Shown here: one piece after another, positions 26,517 to 38,292 of the stretch
Numbering within the stretch: the first letter of the stretch is position 1
Layout of the letters: each line of letters opens with the position of its first letter
DNA from: Hirudinaria manillensis
Lineage: Eukaryota > Annelida > Clitellata > Hirudinida > Hirudinidae
DNA: 64,000 bases
NCBI GenBank assembly: GCA_034509925.1
Contig: CM067534.1
Location: 6,474,001-6,538,000 of the forward strand
Direction of reading: 5' to 3'
The notes under the pieces: model-generated
The model's database searches: none
What the model was told of the DNA's origin: nothing
Seen by the model: the letters and a program-made list of their open reading frames with translations, nothing else
Position numbers and translations under genes: made by a program

Positions 26517-29464
26517 GGTGCTGGCTTTATTCATGGCTTAGTAACATGGCTTTGTGATTATGTTGTTGCAAAGCAGTCCTATGAGTTTCATACATTATAC
26601 ATTTCATGTATTATTTATAAACTGCTCTTGTAAAGAGACATACTGTTTAAGGTTTCATTGAATTTCAATCTGAAAATCTCATTTCAAATTCCATCGATTT
26701 TAAGTTAAATAAGTTAAATAAGTTAAATTAATTCCATTAATTGAGGAGGGGAAAACAAAAACCTAAAATAAACGATCGATTTTTATCAACACGAATTGGA
26801 ATAAATAATAAATTATATAATAAAATAAATAAAATAAGTGATAAAATATATATGCATTAATTAATTTATTATATTAATTAAATTATATGTTTAATTATAT
26901 ATTACATAAATTACATAATCAAATATGTTTCTAATGAAAGAGGCCCTTGCGTAGATATTTGTGTTCTAATTTGCCAACTACAATTCAATTTGCCTACGAT
27001 GTTCAGTGAATTTGTAACAACATTTCAACGAACGAACAAAAATACAGATTATTCAGTAAGGACTTTCAAATTAAAAACACAATGAAGCATTTTTTGAGAA
27101 TCTTCTGATGAGAATGAACCTTATTATCCAAGTGATTGATAAACTATTCTGGAATTTACAAACGACATCTGATGAATAGAATAAAAACAAAAATTACTCA
27201 CTGATGACGGTTTCATCCGATTCTCTGTCAGTTTTCGACTCTTCGGAGCTGGGAAAAAGCTGGAGGAAGTCGCAATATCCATCTGAAAGTTAAAGTCATC
27301 ATCATCATCGTCATCATCGTCGTCATCGTCGTCATCGTCACCACCATCAATCAGCATCTTCCGCGTCATAGACGCTTTATTTAATGAAGTGCAATTCCAG
27401 ACAGAGTCAGGAACAGTTCGAACAATCAACCAACGGCGTGTAATTAATTAGGCACAACTTCCATCGCAAGTGGAAGTCTGTTCAATGAACAACCATCGAT
27501 CGACGGATCGACGGATCGGAGAAGAGATTGGTTTGTAAAATCAATCATTTGTCGCAGTAATCAATCAGAATTTAAAAATTAATTAATTTAATTAATTAAT
27601 TAAACAATGAATAAATAAAATTAATAATTGAAAACAATGAAAAAATAAAATTAATAATTGAAAACAATGAAAAAATAAAATTAATAATTGTAATTATGTA
27701 AACAAATTGATGATTCACAAGTTACATCAACTTTGTGAGCTTCGCTGAAAACAACACCGTCCAGCAAGTGAATCACTCACACAACTACTTGAGATTACAA
27801 AACTTCTGAATTTGAACTGGGAAAAGAAATTAAATGAAATAAATCAAACTGTTGTATCATACATTTATCAGGGCATCCGTGTAATCACCAATTATCGTGC
27901 CTACGATATTGAAAAACAAGATAATAAATAAGAAATAACTTGAAATATTAAAATAAGAAATTACTTGAAATATTAAAATAATATAATTTAAAAATAAGTT
28001 AAAGTCATGTCAAAGCATAGCAACAGCTTTAACTTAATAAACATCAGTTAAAGTATTTTAGGATTAAGAGGGAAAACCAATTTATGGATGAGTCATCGAT
28101 TCCAGTTCATGATAGTTCGACCAAACTGTGAATGAGTGACGACCACTCAGTCATCCCCACTCATCGTGGGGAGCCTTTGGTGAACCGTGGCCCCCAACGA
28201 TTGAAATGTAAACAATTCACTGTAAGCTATTCACTCAGACTTCTGATTAAATATAAAAGTTTCATTTTACAAACTTCTCAATGTCAACTACTCCTTTCTT
28301 GATTGTTTGGATATTTTAACATAAATTATGTTAATTATGAAATTATGCATTGCATTTGCATGTCGAAATCTTCATTCAAGTGCTCCTTCAATCAAATCCA
28401 GCTCAGAAGAGATCCTTGTAATCAGTTCAAAATAAACTCAGCCTTTCACCCTGAGCTTACAAGATTTTCTGTAAACAGAACATCATTGAATATTCATTAC
28501 CACCTCATTCCATCCATCCATGCATCCACCCATAAATCCTGATGACTCCAGAAGGATCATCGTTATCATCATCATCATCGTCGTCATCATCATCAGTACC
28601 TAAATACATTTTTTCTAATAGTCAATTCGTATCGTAAATGTTAAATAGAAGACTTATTTAAGAAATTATTTAAGCCATAAACAGGTTAATAATAATAATA
28701 ATAATAATAATTATTATTATTATTAATTATTATTATTATTATATTTTTTACACGAGAAGCACAGACAAAGCCACAAGTTGCAAGCAGCACCTGTTGTTGA
28801 ATTTAGTTTTGGAAATGTATTCATTTTCCAACGTACGTACGAAGCTCATAATTTCAGCTTCTAAGATAAAATTCGTGCAGAGTTTTGCTGGAGGCTTTTT
28901 GCAAACTGGAAACAGTGGCTTGTTTGTTGAACAATGGATTTCTTTTGCAAATAATTTACTTAATTTTATAATTGATATATTATTAAATGTAATATATGAT
29001 ATAATATTTAATTATATTTAATAATTTTATTATTATTATTATTATTAAGATTTAATATTGAGATGAATAGGCTTGAATAAATTTATAAATAAGGTTTAAA
29101 TGTGAAAATATTTGATACAAATATTTAATAATACAGTGATAAGCTTTGCAGTGATGCAAATAGTGTTAATGAAATAATAAAGTTTAATCAGATTAATTGG
29201 ATTTAACGATGAAAATAGGTTTTAATAAAATGAATAAATAATTAAGTTTAATGAGGCGATAAGGTCTGACGGAAGTGGATAATATGCTGGTGGCGCAGAA
29301 CAATTCAGAGACGGAGTTGCATTTTCCATCCGTTGGGATGTTTGCTTAATTAACCTAGCAGCCTAACTCAGCTGTTGGAGGTCTGGAAATTATTATTATT
29401 ATTATTATAGTTTGTTTATTTAATAATAAACAAACTATAAATAATATAATAATAAAACTATAAC

Positions 29465-29511
<47 letters not shown>

Positions 29512-32500
29512 TTAATAATAATAACAATAACAATAATAATAATAATAATAATAATAATAAGAGTTTCCGTGGCGACGCGGATCGTGCTGGCACGCAGGAC
29601 GCTCAAGAGGGATTAATCGAAATATTTTGCTTCAAACTGCTCTTAATAAAATTTTAATTTTAGCGATTAAGTGTAGTTTTGAAAATCCTATTAGAGGATA
29701 TAAGTTTCGTTAAGTTTTGTTCTGCTGCAGAAAATCTGGTGGAACACCAACCAAGTTACTTTATTAATAGTCAAGATATTTAAATTCTAACGTTATAACC
29801 TATTAACAAACTTGGTCGACTAAGGTTTAATCTAATCTGTGTTGCTCATAACTTTATTTAATAGAAGTTATTTAGATAGTATCTTCAGCTTCGTTTGTAA
29901 GGTTCCAGCTAAAACTAGTCAAGGATAGCCTTAAAAGTTTCAAGCTAACACCAAAAAATATAAATTACTTAATAAACCAAGTTTTGCTTGAATTTATTGA
30001 ATTTTTGTGCGGTTTGTTAATGCCGGAATCGCCATTTTATAAACAAGAACGACCGCCATTGTAACGTAAAATTTCAAATTTTAACGTATTGGCGTTTTGA
30101 AGCTGTTTTGAAATTTTCGATTTGCTAGGCCCATCATTCTCTCGTTATAAATTATGCATTTTAATAAATATAATTCTAATTCTTTATATCTTCAAAAGTT
30201 GAATGCTGCCATATTAGCCGATCAAAATAAACGTCGCGCGGAAATTCGTAGTGTTGTTTCCTTAAGTTCTTCAAATAGTCACCAGACCGAGACACAGTCT
30301 CAAAATGGACTATCTGAGGATTACAAGTCGACTGTTAAAGTCAATAATTCGAAGTTAGCGAATAAAAAGCAACAGTGGACCAAGGAACAGTATGCTGAAC
30401 TGATGTGGTGTTTTTATTATGCGCAAGCTAATAAAAATGAAGGAGGAGTTGTCAAAGGAACTTACACGACGTGGAGTAGAAATCCCGAGATACACCAGAA
30501 TATCAATAAGGATACTCTAGCAAACACCAGAAGATGGATTATTAACACAAAGAAATTCAATGACAAGGAACTCCAAGGCATTAAAAATCGTGCATGTCAG
30601 AACGCAGAGAGGCATCTATCAGAAACACAAACTGAAATTGTAATTGAATCGATAAGTGAGGGAAAGTTTCAGTCTCCACAGAAAGCAATTGACTCTCTGA
30701 CCATTCAGTACCCCCAAGATCCAGCAACAAATATTACTGAATTAGAACAACAAATTAAAAGTAGATTGCTTGAAAATAAACACTTGGATTTCAATAATAG
30801 ACCAAAGCTTAACAAAGTAAGAATATGCAAGGATACCTTAGAAAAGATAAAGGCAACTAATGAGATCTTATCCAAAATGATAAGTGGTAGGCAACTTAAT
30901 ATAAGCGAAATTAATGATTTAATCTATTGCTCAGCCAGTGTCATAGCTGGAGTGCAGAAACCACGAGATGGCCCCGTCGGAAGGAAAGAACCTGCATGGA
31001 AAGTACGGATCATCAATAAAGTAGAACAGTACAGGAAGGATTTATCAATTATAAGTGAAATAAAAAAGGGTGTGGCAACAAAGAGGGTTCACAATAAGGC
31101 TAAACACCTCTTCAAAGACGAAAGTAAGTCCCTAGAAGAGAAGGAGCAAGACATTAAGATGAAATTGCAGGCTACTGCCCAAAGGTTAAAGAGATACTGT
31201 AAAAGAAATGATGGGTACCATCAAAATAAGCTTTTCCAGGAGGATGCAAAGAAGTTTTACCGTCATTTATGTAAACGAAACGAAGCAATTAGTGACCCAC
31301 CCTCTGCAGAGAAAATTGAAGAATTTTGGAGAGGAATTCTTGAGAATGAAATTGTGCACAACAATGAAGCTGCTTGGGTAAGAGATGAGGAAATTGCATT
31401 TAGGAATGTGGTTACAGAAGAATGGAAAGAATTTACAATAAGTGAAATTCAGGAAGTTATTAAAAAATCTTCAAATTGGAAATCCCCAGGCCCTGACAAT
31501 ATACAAAATTTCTGGATTAAACGTTTTACCTCTCTCCATAGTATACTTACAATAGCTTTTAATGATTTGATTAATAACCCAGAAAATATACCATCCTGGC
31601 TAACCTCCGGTATAACTTTTCTCCTCTCAAAAGGTGCAAACCAAAACAATCCCAAAAATTACCGACCTATAACCTGTCTTCCCACCTTATATAAATTGCT
31701 GACCTCTGCAATATCAAACCGGCTATACACACACCTTGATAAGAATAACATCCTTCCTATAGAACAGAAAGGCTGTCAACGAGGGTCAAGAGGTTGTAGA
31801 GACCAGTTGCTTATAAACAAGATGATTGTAAGTACTGCCAAAAGAATGAAGAGGAATTTAGCAATGGCATGGATTGATTATAAGAAGGCATTCGATAGTG
31901 TCCCTCATTCTTGGATTTTGGCGTCAATGAAGATGTATGGAGTCCCTGCTAGAATCACCGGTTTCATGGAATGCTCGATGAAAGAATGGAAAACCGAACT
32001 TATGCTGTGTCATCAGTTAGGTTGCATAAAAACCAATAGAATAAGCATTAAGAGAGGAATCTTCCAAGGTGACTCTCTCTCACCCCTCCTTTTCTGTTTG
32101 GCTTTAGTACCCTTATCAAATATGCTAAATAAATTAAAATTAGGATATGAAATAGAACCAAAAGAACAAATATCCCATTTACTTTACATGGATGATCTAA
32201 AAATATTTACTAAAACAGAAACCCAACTTAACAAGGCCCTAACCACAGTCAAAACGTTTACTGATGACATTTGCATGGAGTTCGGTTTAGACAAGTGTGC
32301 CGTAGCTATAATGAAGAGAGGCAAGCAGATCAAAAGCCGAAACATGCCATTTGACGATCACAATTCAATTCGGAGTCTTAACGAAGAGGAGGCGTACAAA
32401 TATCTTGGAATCGATGAGAATGGTGACATTAAACATCCTGAAATGAAGGAGAAAATAGCCAGAGAGTATTACCGTCGGGTGCGTCTCATTCTCAAGTCAG

Positions 32501-33779
32501 AGTTAAATTCCAAGAACAAGTTATCGGCAATTAATGCTTTGGCAATTCCAGTGCTCACCTATAGCTTTGGCATAATTGATTGGAGAAAGTCTGAAATCGA
32601 CAAAATGGATCGCAAGACACGAAAGTTGCTGACGATGCATGGACTTCATCACCCAAAAGGAGATGTCAGTCGACTCTACATTAAAAGACGCAATGGAGGG
32701 CGGGGGACTTATCCAACTGATGTCTGCCTACAGCTGTTCCATGGTTAACTTGAGTGATTATATTGAACAGGGCAAAGACAGGCTCTGTAGTCTTGTCAAA
32801 AAGCATGAAGCAGGGAAGGCAAAATATTCTCTCCTTAAGGAAGCAAAGACAATTAAAAATAAATATCTGTCTTTGCCCACTGTTCAAACATCTGTGAAAG
32901 AAATGTTAAAGGACAACATGGAGAAGGAGAGAATAAATGAATTGAGGGAAAAGCCCATGCATGGACAATTCTTTTGTAACTTAGAAAAGAATTGGGTGGA
33001 CAAAGAAGCAAGCTGTGCTTGGTTAAGAAGCGCTGGGCTCAAAGGCGAAACTGAAAGTTTAATCATGGCAGCTCAAGACCAGACACTAAACACACGTTAC
33101 CATCAACGCATGATATTGAAGCAGAAGATAGATGGCAATTGCAGGATCTGTGGCAAGGCCCAAGAAACGATAAGCCACATAACGTCGGGGTGCACTGTGT
33201 TAGCAGCAACTGAATATTTGCACCGACATAATAAGGTGGCCAGTTACATCCACTGGGTTGTATGCCGTGAGCTAGGATGGGAAGTTCCAAAGAAATGGTA
33301 CGAGCACACGCCCCAAAGTGTGACGAACATAAAAGATTACACCATTCTATGGGACTATGCAATTATCACGGACAGGAAAATATTGGCCAACAGACCTGAC
33401 ATTGTCATCCATGACAGGAGATCCAAGTCTTGCCTGCTAATCGATGTTTCAGTCCCGGATGATAAGAACATCGCGCTCAAAGAAGCTGAAAAAATTAGCA
33501 AATACAAGGACCTGGAGATTGAAATCAACCGGATGTGGAAAGTGAAGTCTAAAGTCGTTCCGGTAATTGTAGGAGCGCTCGGAACGCTAAGAAAAGACTT
33601 TACAAAGTATGTAGAGTTGATACCAGGACGACCAAAGACTTCGGAGATTCAGAAGATCTCCTTACTGGGCACTGCCCACATTCTTCGGAAAGTTCTTGGA
33701 TGAATTGCTGAGAGCACTGGTAGTGCTCAGCATTCATTCATCACCGGCTGTGAGACCGAGAAGAAGCAGGAAAAATGTG

Positions 33780-33814
<35 letters not shown>

Positions 33815-33818
33815 TAAC

Positions 33819-33849
<31 letters not shown>

Positions 33850-34191
33850 TAATATCAAACATGTTTACTAACGTTTCTCGTTGTTCTGATCCCTTTCCAC
33901 TCTGCAGGTTTTCCAAACGCCCGAGTTCTGCTTCTCCAGGAAGACCTTCCTTGAGGGTCTGTACAAACCCCCCTCTGGGAATTCCCAGTGTACCCAGTGG
34001 TTGGTACTGAAGGCGGCGATCCACAAGATGGTGGTGATGACGGACAGGACCAGGGAGAACACCAAGAGTTTGCCTCTCAAAGAGTCTTCCTTTTTTGTCT
34101 TAGACGCGCCATTTTGTAAGAGGGAAGATTTGCTTGGATTTGCCTTTGGATTTTGGTCCGATTCGTCATTGCAAACGTCCCTGCTGGCCAT
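25671..34191 (-). CDS. Claudin/PMP22-family four-transmembrane protein, four exons
   Basis: Exons on the minus strand are 34191-33873, 27282-27202, 26144-26007 and 25903-25671. Together they make 771 nt (256 residues), and all three junctions match in phase. Exon 1 gives a polar N-terminus, TM1 (about 42-65, ending TNHWVHWEF) and the first extracellular loop with VWKTC. Exon 2 supplies the second loop cysteine (HGYCDF), giving the W..C...C pattern of this superfamily. Exon 3 carries TM2 (CIAIGIIGILVLGL) and the start of TM3. Exon 4 carries the rest of TM3, a loop and TM4 (FCIAMLIITGVILFAY), then a charged tail. This layout fits claudins, PMP22/EMP, CACNG and GSG1-like proteins; I cannot choose among them. 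Such proteins act at the plasma membrane in cell contacts or channel complexes. Intron 1 is about 6.6 kb and contains an antisense retrotransposon. Confidence 0.8.
26478..26514. repeat. (AAT)n microsatellite
   Basis: About 12 units in the second intron of the claudin-type gene. Confidence 0.85.
27298..27350. repeat. ATC/GTC trinucleotide tract next to a splice acceptor
   Basis: Lies just upstream, in the sense of the minus-strand gene, of the acceptor of claudin-type exon 2. The frame running through it gives a poly-Asp stretch that is intronic. Confidence 0.8.
27601..27690. repeat. 30-bp tandem repeat, three copies
   Basis: Three adjacent 30-base AT-rich units. The second and third are identical and the first differs at a few bases. 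They are intronic to the claudin-type gene. Confidence 0.9.
28688..28742. repeat. AAT/ATT tract with a palindromic centre
   Basis: AAT units switch to ATT units, so the tract can fold back on itself. It is in intron 1 of the claudin-type gene. Confidence 0.8.
29406..29440. repeat. Perfect short inverted repeat
   Basis: Two 15-base arms (tatagtttgtttatt and its complement) flank a four-base loop. The block lies within TAA-rich DNA just before the retrotransposon. Confidence 0.85.
29461..29561. repeat. (TAA)n microsatellite at the 5' flank of the retrotransposon
   Basis: About 30 AAT/TAA units with AAC interruptions. It is in the same orientation as the TAA tract at the element's other end, so it may be the left part of the target. 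Confidence 0.9.
30154..33703 (+). CDS. Retrotransposon polyprotein: reverse transcriptase plus restriction-like endonuclease, one frameshift
   Basis: The reading frame runs from 30154, shifts by one base at a run of five Gs (32702-32706), and continues in the next frame to the stop at 33703. That would make about 1,180 residues with one G fewer. The N-terminal third is basic and has a Trp-containing segment (WTKEQYAELMWCFYY, from about residue 75) that may be Myb-like. I do not recognise the rest of it. Reverse transcriptase motifs are all present: KSPGPDNI, NYRPITCLPTLYK, DYKKAFDSV (about 574), QGDSLSP (about 638), YMDD (about 678) and YKYLG. After the frameshift come a zinc knuckle of form CX2CX8HX4C (from 33140) and the endonuclease pattern RPD...IDVSVPDD (33392-33460), typical of restriction-like LINE endonucleases. 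No in-frame stop interrupts the two halves, so the copy is young. The extra G may be a real mutation or a sequencing error. Confidence 0.93.
33707..33731 (+). other. Candidate 3' UTR stem-loop of the retrotransposon
   Basis: Four bases after the stop codon, GCTGAG..CACT pairs with AGTGCTCAGC around a three-base loop, with a two-base bulge. Short 3' structures of this kind can be recognised by the element's own reverse transcriptase. Function here is inferred. Confidence 0.5.
33781..33847. repeat. (TAA)n microsatellite at the 3' end of the retrotransposon
   Basis: About 22 units with AAC interruptions, directly after the element and 25 bp from the end of claudin-type exon 1. Confidence 0.9.
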
Positions 34192-35444
34192 GACTTTGCA
34201 AATGTTTCAAAATCTCTTTCAGTGAATTTTTAATTAATTGATTCAATTTATATTAGAATTTTAGAAATACGTTGGTGCCCTTTTGATAATCTTTTGGCAA
34301 ATATGAAAAAAATGACGTGTTTTTATCAGGATAATCTTATTATAAAGAAGATTCGATATCAGCATCTTATCAAGCTTTGAAGATAGGAATACGACTTATT
34401 AATGATAACTCATAAAGGATGGTATTTACTTATTTTATTATCAATTACGATCATTTTTTTTTGAGTAAATGATTACAATTAAGTCGAAATGTTGAATGAA
34501 ATTCGACCTAAAGTTATTTTAAAATCATTTTCAGATTTATTTATTTATTTAGTATAACCGAGAAACAGGTGCAAACGACCGATTGAAAAACTGTAAAAAA
34601 AAAAAAGAAGTAATATCCAAACTCACATCAATTCCTCAAATTTCTTGCAGGCGGCAACAAAATTCCAATCAAAATTATGAAGAATTTTGAAGAATTATCA
34701 AGAAATTAAGCAAAAAAAACCCTGTTCAAAACATTAAAACAAGTCTTTTAGGTGAAATCCTTCGACTGCAAAGTTATTTATAATTGGCCAAACTGGAGAT
34801 TTCACTTGAACACAGCACCATCCGAATTCGGTTATCTATGACTGTCTATCGCTGTTATCGTCTATTGTTTATATTCTCCAAGGCATTGCATACTTTCCCC
34901 TCTCTCTCACTCTCACTCTTTCTATACATTACATATATATGATATATATAATAGCTGTCTAGATATATATATATATATATACACATATGTTCATACAATA
35001 TACATAATGCCAGTGTTTAATAAATCTATGCCAAATATATCTTGCTATCCAATATATGCTATCATCCCACCTATTAAGTAACACAAGACTGCAGCTTGTC
35101 TTCTTTCCTATCTTTTACAGACAAGAACATCCGTAAATTCGTTCACCAAAATAATTTGCTGAGAAAAGCGAAACTTAAAGAGTAATAAACGTAAGAATGA
35201 ACTCGATTCATCAGAAGACCCTCACTCGGATCTCAACATCTCTCCTCATCTTCCTCTTCTTCTTCCTCCTCCTCCTCTACCTGAATCCGCTTCGTTCTAC
35301 AAAACTCGTACGAGAACAATGGACCGACTTACGCGTTGTAACTTTAAAACGATATGCAATCGCGATGATGATGATGATGATGATCATGGTGATGACGATG
35401 ACGACGACGATGATGGTGCTACCTGAATTCTTAAGGAACTAAGG
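34192..35444. other. Upstream flank of the claudin-type gene
   Basis: This is the 5' region of the minus-strand claudin-type gene. It has a TA-rich tract at about 34930-34990 and CTT/CCT and GAT tracts near 35240-35410. No exon is supported. Confidence 0.45.
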
Positions 35445-36054
35445 ATGTTCGAAGATAATGCCGGCAATCCTGCATTAATGAATTCTCGACGCTTTGAAGG
35501 CTTCGTGAATTACCTGGGCCAGAGTTTACAGGTTCATTCCAGTTCTCAGGAAGTAAGTTGTTCGCTTGATTAACACAACAACAACGAACTTTTCTCAGAA
35601 GTTGGCAACAAAATCATCGGCACAATTGGAAATGACTTGGAGTTTCTTCTTTTTTTTTTGTATATCTTCGAGTAAATTTTGCTTAGAATTTATTTAAAAT
35701 CTACTTAAAATGTATTTTAAATTTATTTAAAATTGAAATCCAAATTTTTAAGACTTATTGACTTTTTTCTTCTTATAGATTTTAAATAGAAAATTGTAAT
35801 CCCATTTGGAGATGGAAAGCCTCCCGTAGTTGACCTTTGATCTCTGACCTGCTGACCTGCATTTAATTAGAAATCGAAATAGAAACTAATTTTCCACTGA
35901 AAAACGTTCAGTTGTGCTGGAAAATTACAAAGATGGAACCAATTGGAATGTTTTAATTTCAATGCGCCTATGGAAACCTGAAGAAGTGTACTTTCGGAAC
36001 CAGAGGGGGATTTCCATTGGACTGAAGGAAAGACAAGTAATTGAAATAAAAGAT

Positions 36055-36085
<31 letters not shown>

Positions 36086-36949
36086 AGAAAGTGGATGTTG
36101 ATGATGACGAAGATGATGATGAAGATGATGATGGTGAGTAAGAGTGATCAAATTATACTCCATTCAAAGCTGAGATGACGAAGCATCGAAACCTTCTGAG
36201 TGCTCGAACCAAGACTTTGTTGTTGTTGCAACAAAGTTGCTGTTGTTGCTGTTGTAGTTGGTAGTTATGTTTGTGCTTGCTTCTCGTTGTTTGTTGTTGT
36301 CTGTTAACGTCAATTGCACAAGTGGATGACTAGGATTGTTGATCAACAACGTAACATGAATCTGATGAGAGGAATGGAACAGGCCTTTCTTTATTTATAA
36401 GTCAGGTCGTGATGACGATCCTGATTATATGGAATGTTAGGCACAGAAGTTGTAATAGAGTTTATAATAAATTTTTATTATTATGCTATTTATTCATGCA
36501 CTGATTTTATTAATTATATATTGGCATTTATTATTTAATATTTCTATATTAAACTATATAAGTATTTATATCTTGTCGTATTTTAGTTTATATCTCAGAA
36601 CTCCTGAATCCTACACTTACGGATGTAAATCTAATCATTTTGACTGATTTCGACGAAGATTATTTGACAATAATCTAATATTTAACATTATTGTAATATT
36701 CTGTCTTAATGGATTATTTCAGCTGTAAATTATGCTTGTAAGTTTTCATATGCAGTGATTATTTACATTTAGGTCTGGAGTATTGAGTACAACTTACGTA
36801 CGAATTACAAATCATTGCCAATACCTCACCACCCCAATAGACTTTGGGTACGTTGGGTGCAGTTTACTCTGGCCACCAACAACAAATTTAGAGATAATGG
36901 TCCCTGGACAGTTTATTTGTTTGTGTTTTTGAATGTTCTAGAACTATAA
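35445..36949 (+). CDS. Possible two-exon small gene, unrecognised
   Basis: Candidate exon 1 (35445-35552, 36 codons) starts with an ATG in an AAGG context and ends at a consensus donor GTAAGT in phase 0. Candidate exon 2 (36773-36949) follows an acceptor, is open for 58 codons in the matching phase and ends with a stop. It begins VWSIEYNL. I recognise neither part, and the 1.2-kb gap between them is AT-rich. It may be two chance frames. A 3' neighbour, the BTB-type exon on the minus strand, ends six bases away. Confidence 0.2.
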
Positions 36950-36954
36950 CTGTT

Positions 36955-37253
36955 CTATAACGCACTGTAATAATAAGAGGCTGGCCTCTCCAACTGAAGG
37001 CACCTGAGAAATTCAAGGGCAATCTGAGGTCGTAAGGTCATCAATTCGACCCACGACCTCAATTCAATGACCTCTTTGAAGTTGTCCTTGACGAATTTCC
37101 TGGCCATCTCGACCAGTGACGTCATGAGGAAGGCGTGGCCCAGCATGATCACGTGATCGTAGTTCCAGAGAGTCACTTGTAAAGACTTCTGGCATAGGTT
37201 CTCGAGCCGCTCTGAGTTGTAAACTTTCTTCTGATTGGTCGTTATATCTGAAT
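36955..37253 (-). CDS. C-terminal exon of a BTB-domain protein, partial
   Basis: Following an acceptor (tttctccag) at phase 1, an open frame of 98 codons runs to a stop. It begins SDITTNQKKVYNSERLENLC. The stretch ERLENLCQKSL, then a helical block ending FVKDNF, then ELRSWVEL followed by RPQIALEFL resembles the end of a BTB domain and the short helical tail of SPOP-like (TD-POZ) or related BTB adaptors of cullin-3 ubiquitin ligases. The N-terminal part of the BTB domain must lie in an upstream exon at higher coordinates. I could not find it between 37254 and 38600, so this may be a gene fragment. The family call rests on pattern memory only. Confidence 0.45.
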
Positions 37254-37651
37254 CTGGAGAAATCCATTAGCACTCGAATTAAGCCTAACCCTTTAATGTC
37301 AAATAGTCAGTTATAATTCTTTTAAAAATAAAATTATTACTATTTTATTATGTTTTATTATTATTTAATCTTTAGCTCCACCGGAGTTAATCTGGCTTTT
37401 CTCATTTTTTGCTCAGCGATTTTAATTTTTTTTTGAGTAAAATCGCATAACGCCCTCAAAACTCAGTTTAAGCAAAGTTTCAATGAAATTATATTTTACC
37501 AGTTTAGCAATTAATATTTAAATAAGAAATTATGAATTATTTCTTCCTAAAGCATTTAAAACTTAAAACTTAAAGTGTGAACTTTCTTCTCACTGTTTTC
37601 AATAGCGGTACTTGATCTTCCTCTGGTTCTCGGCGGTGACGACATGTTTTA

Positions 37652-37741
37652 TGTGTGGATGGACGTGTGGTTGGATGTGTGGTTGGATGTGTGGTTGGAT
37701 GTATGGTTGGATGTGTGGTTGGATGTGTGGTTGGATGTGTT
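37652..37741. repeat. 12-bp minisatellite
   Basis: About seven copies of ggttggatgtgt with few changes. The minus-strand frame gives a Thr-His-Pro repeat that is not a gene. Confidence 0.93.
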
Positions 37742-37869
37742 TCTCGTTGTACAAAAGGACGAATGTTATAAGATTTCTTTCGATCCGATGAATATCCAGT
37801 GACTTGTATGAGCAAATATGAGTATCAGTGACATCTATGCATCCACATTTTTAAGCTGAGGATTTCTGT

Positions 37870-37915
37870 CAGTCGAGGCAGGATTTGAACACCGAACGTA
37901 CGTCTCTTGGTAGAC
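37870..37915 (-). repeat. Possible tRNA-derived SINE remnant
   Basis: On the minus strand the sequence cggtgttcaaatcctgcc resembles a tRNA T-arm and B box (GTTCAAATCC), preceded by a short arm-like stretch. No A box is visible at the usual distance, so it is not a functional tRNA. It could be the end of a degraded tRNA-derived repeat. Confidence 0.3.
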
Positions 37916-38154
37916 TTATGAATTAATATTACAGATATTATGAATTAAATTCACTCTTTAAAAAAGAGGTTCTTAGTTGAGACTTTCAAGTGTTTAATAA
38001 ATTGTTGACGTTTCGTGGATTTGAAAACAAGTTATGAACTCCTGGACGTTGCAAGCATAGAAATTATATTTTAGCTTCACTAAAACCAAGATTTTAGATT
38101 GACTGAATATTTTTGGAAAATGCTTAAACAATTTTAAAATGTTTTAGTAATTTA

Positions 38155-38224
38155 ATATATTATTATTATTATTTAGTTAATTAATTAATTAATATTATTA
38201 TTACATGATATTATTGTTATATGA

Positions 38225-38291
<67 letters not shown>
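38155..38291. repeat. TTA/TAAT-rich tract
   Basis: Runs of TTA with ATTAA interruptions, about 135 bp. Confidence 0.9.

Positions 38292-38292
<1 letters not shown>

Larger units (their letters stand above)
29562..33780 (+). mobile_element. Non-LTR retrotransposon with restriction-like endonuclease, nearly complete
   Basis: This is an R2/R4/NeSL-type LINE of about 4.2 kb. It has a 5' leader of about 590 bp, a single long coding region broken by one base, and a 3' UTR of less than 80 bp that ends directly in TAA repeat. TAA microsatellite of the same orientation flanks both ends, as expected for an element that targets TAA tracts in the manner reported for Dong elements of the R4 clade. Alternatively the 3' repeat could be the element's own tail. 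The element lies in intron 1 of the minus-strand claudin-type gene, in antisense. The exact 5' end is inferred from where the TAA repeat stops. Confidence 0.88.

Noticed and set aside
37870..37915. A tRNA gene
   Set aside because: A B-box-like T-arm is visible, but there is no A box or full cloverleaf; kept only as a weak SINE remnant.
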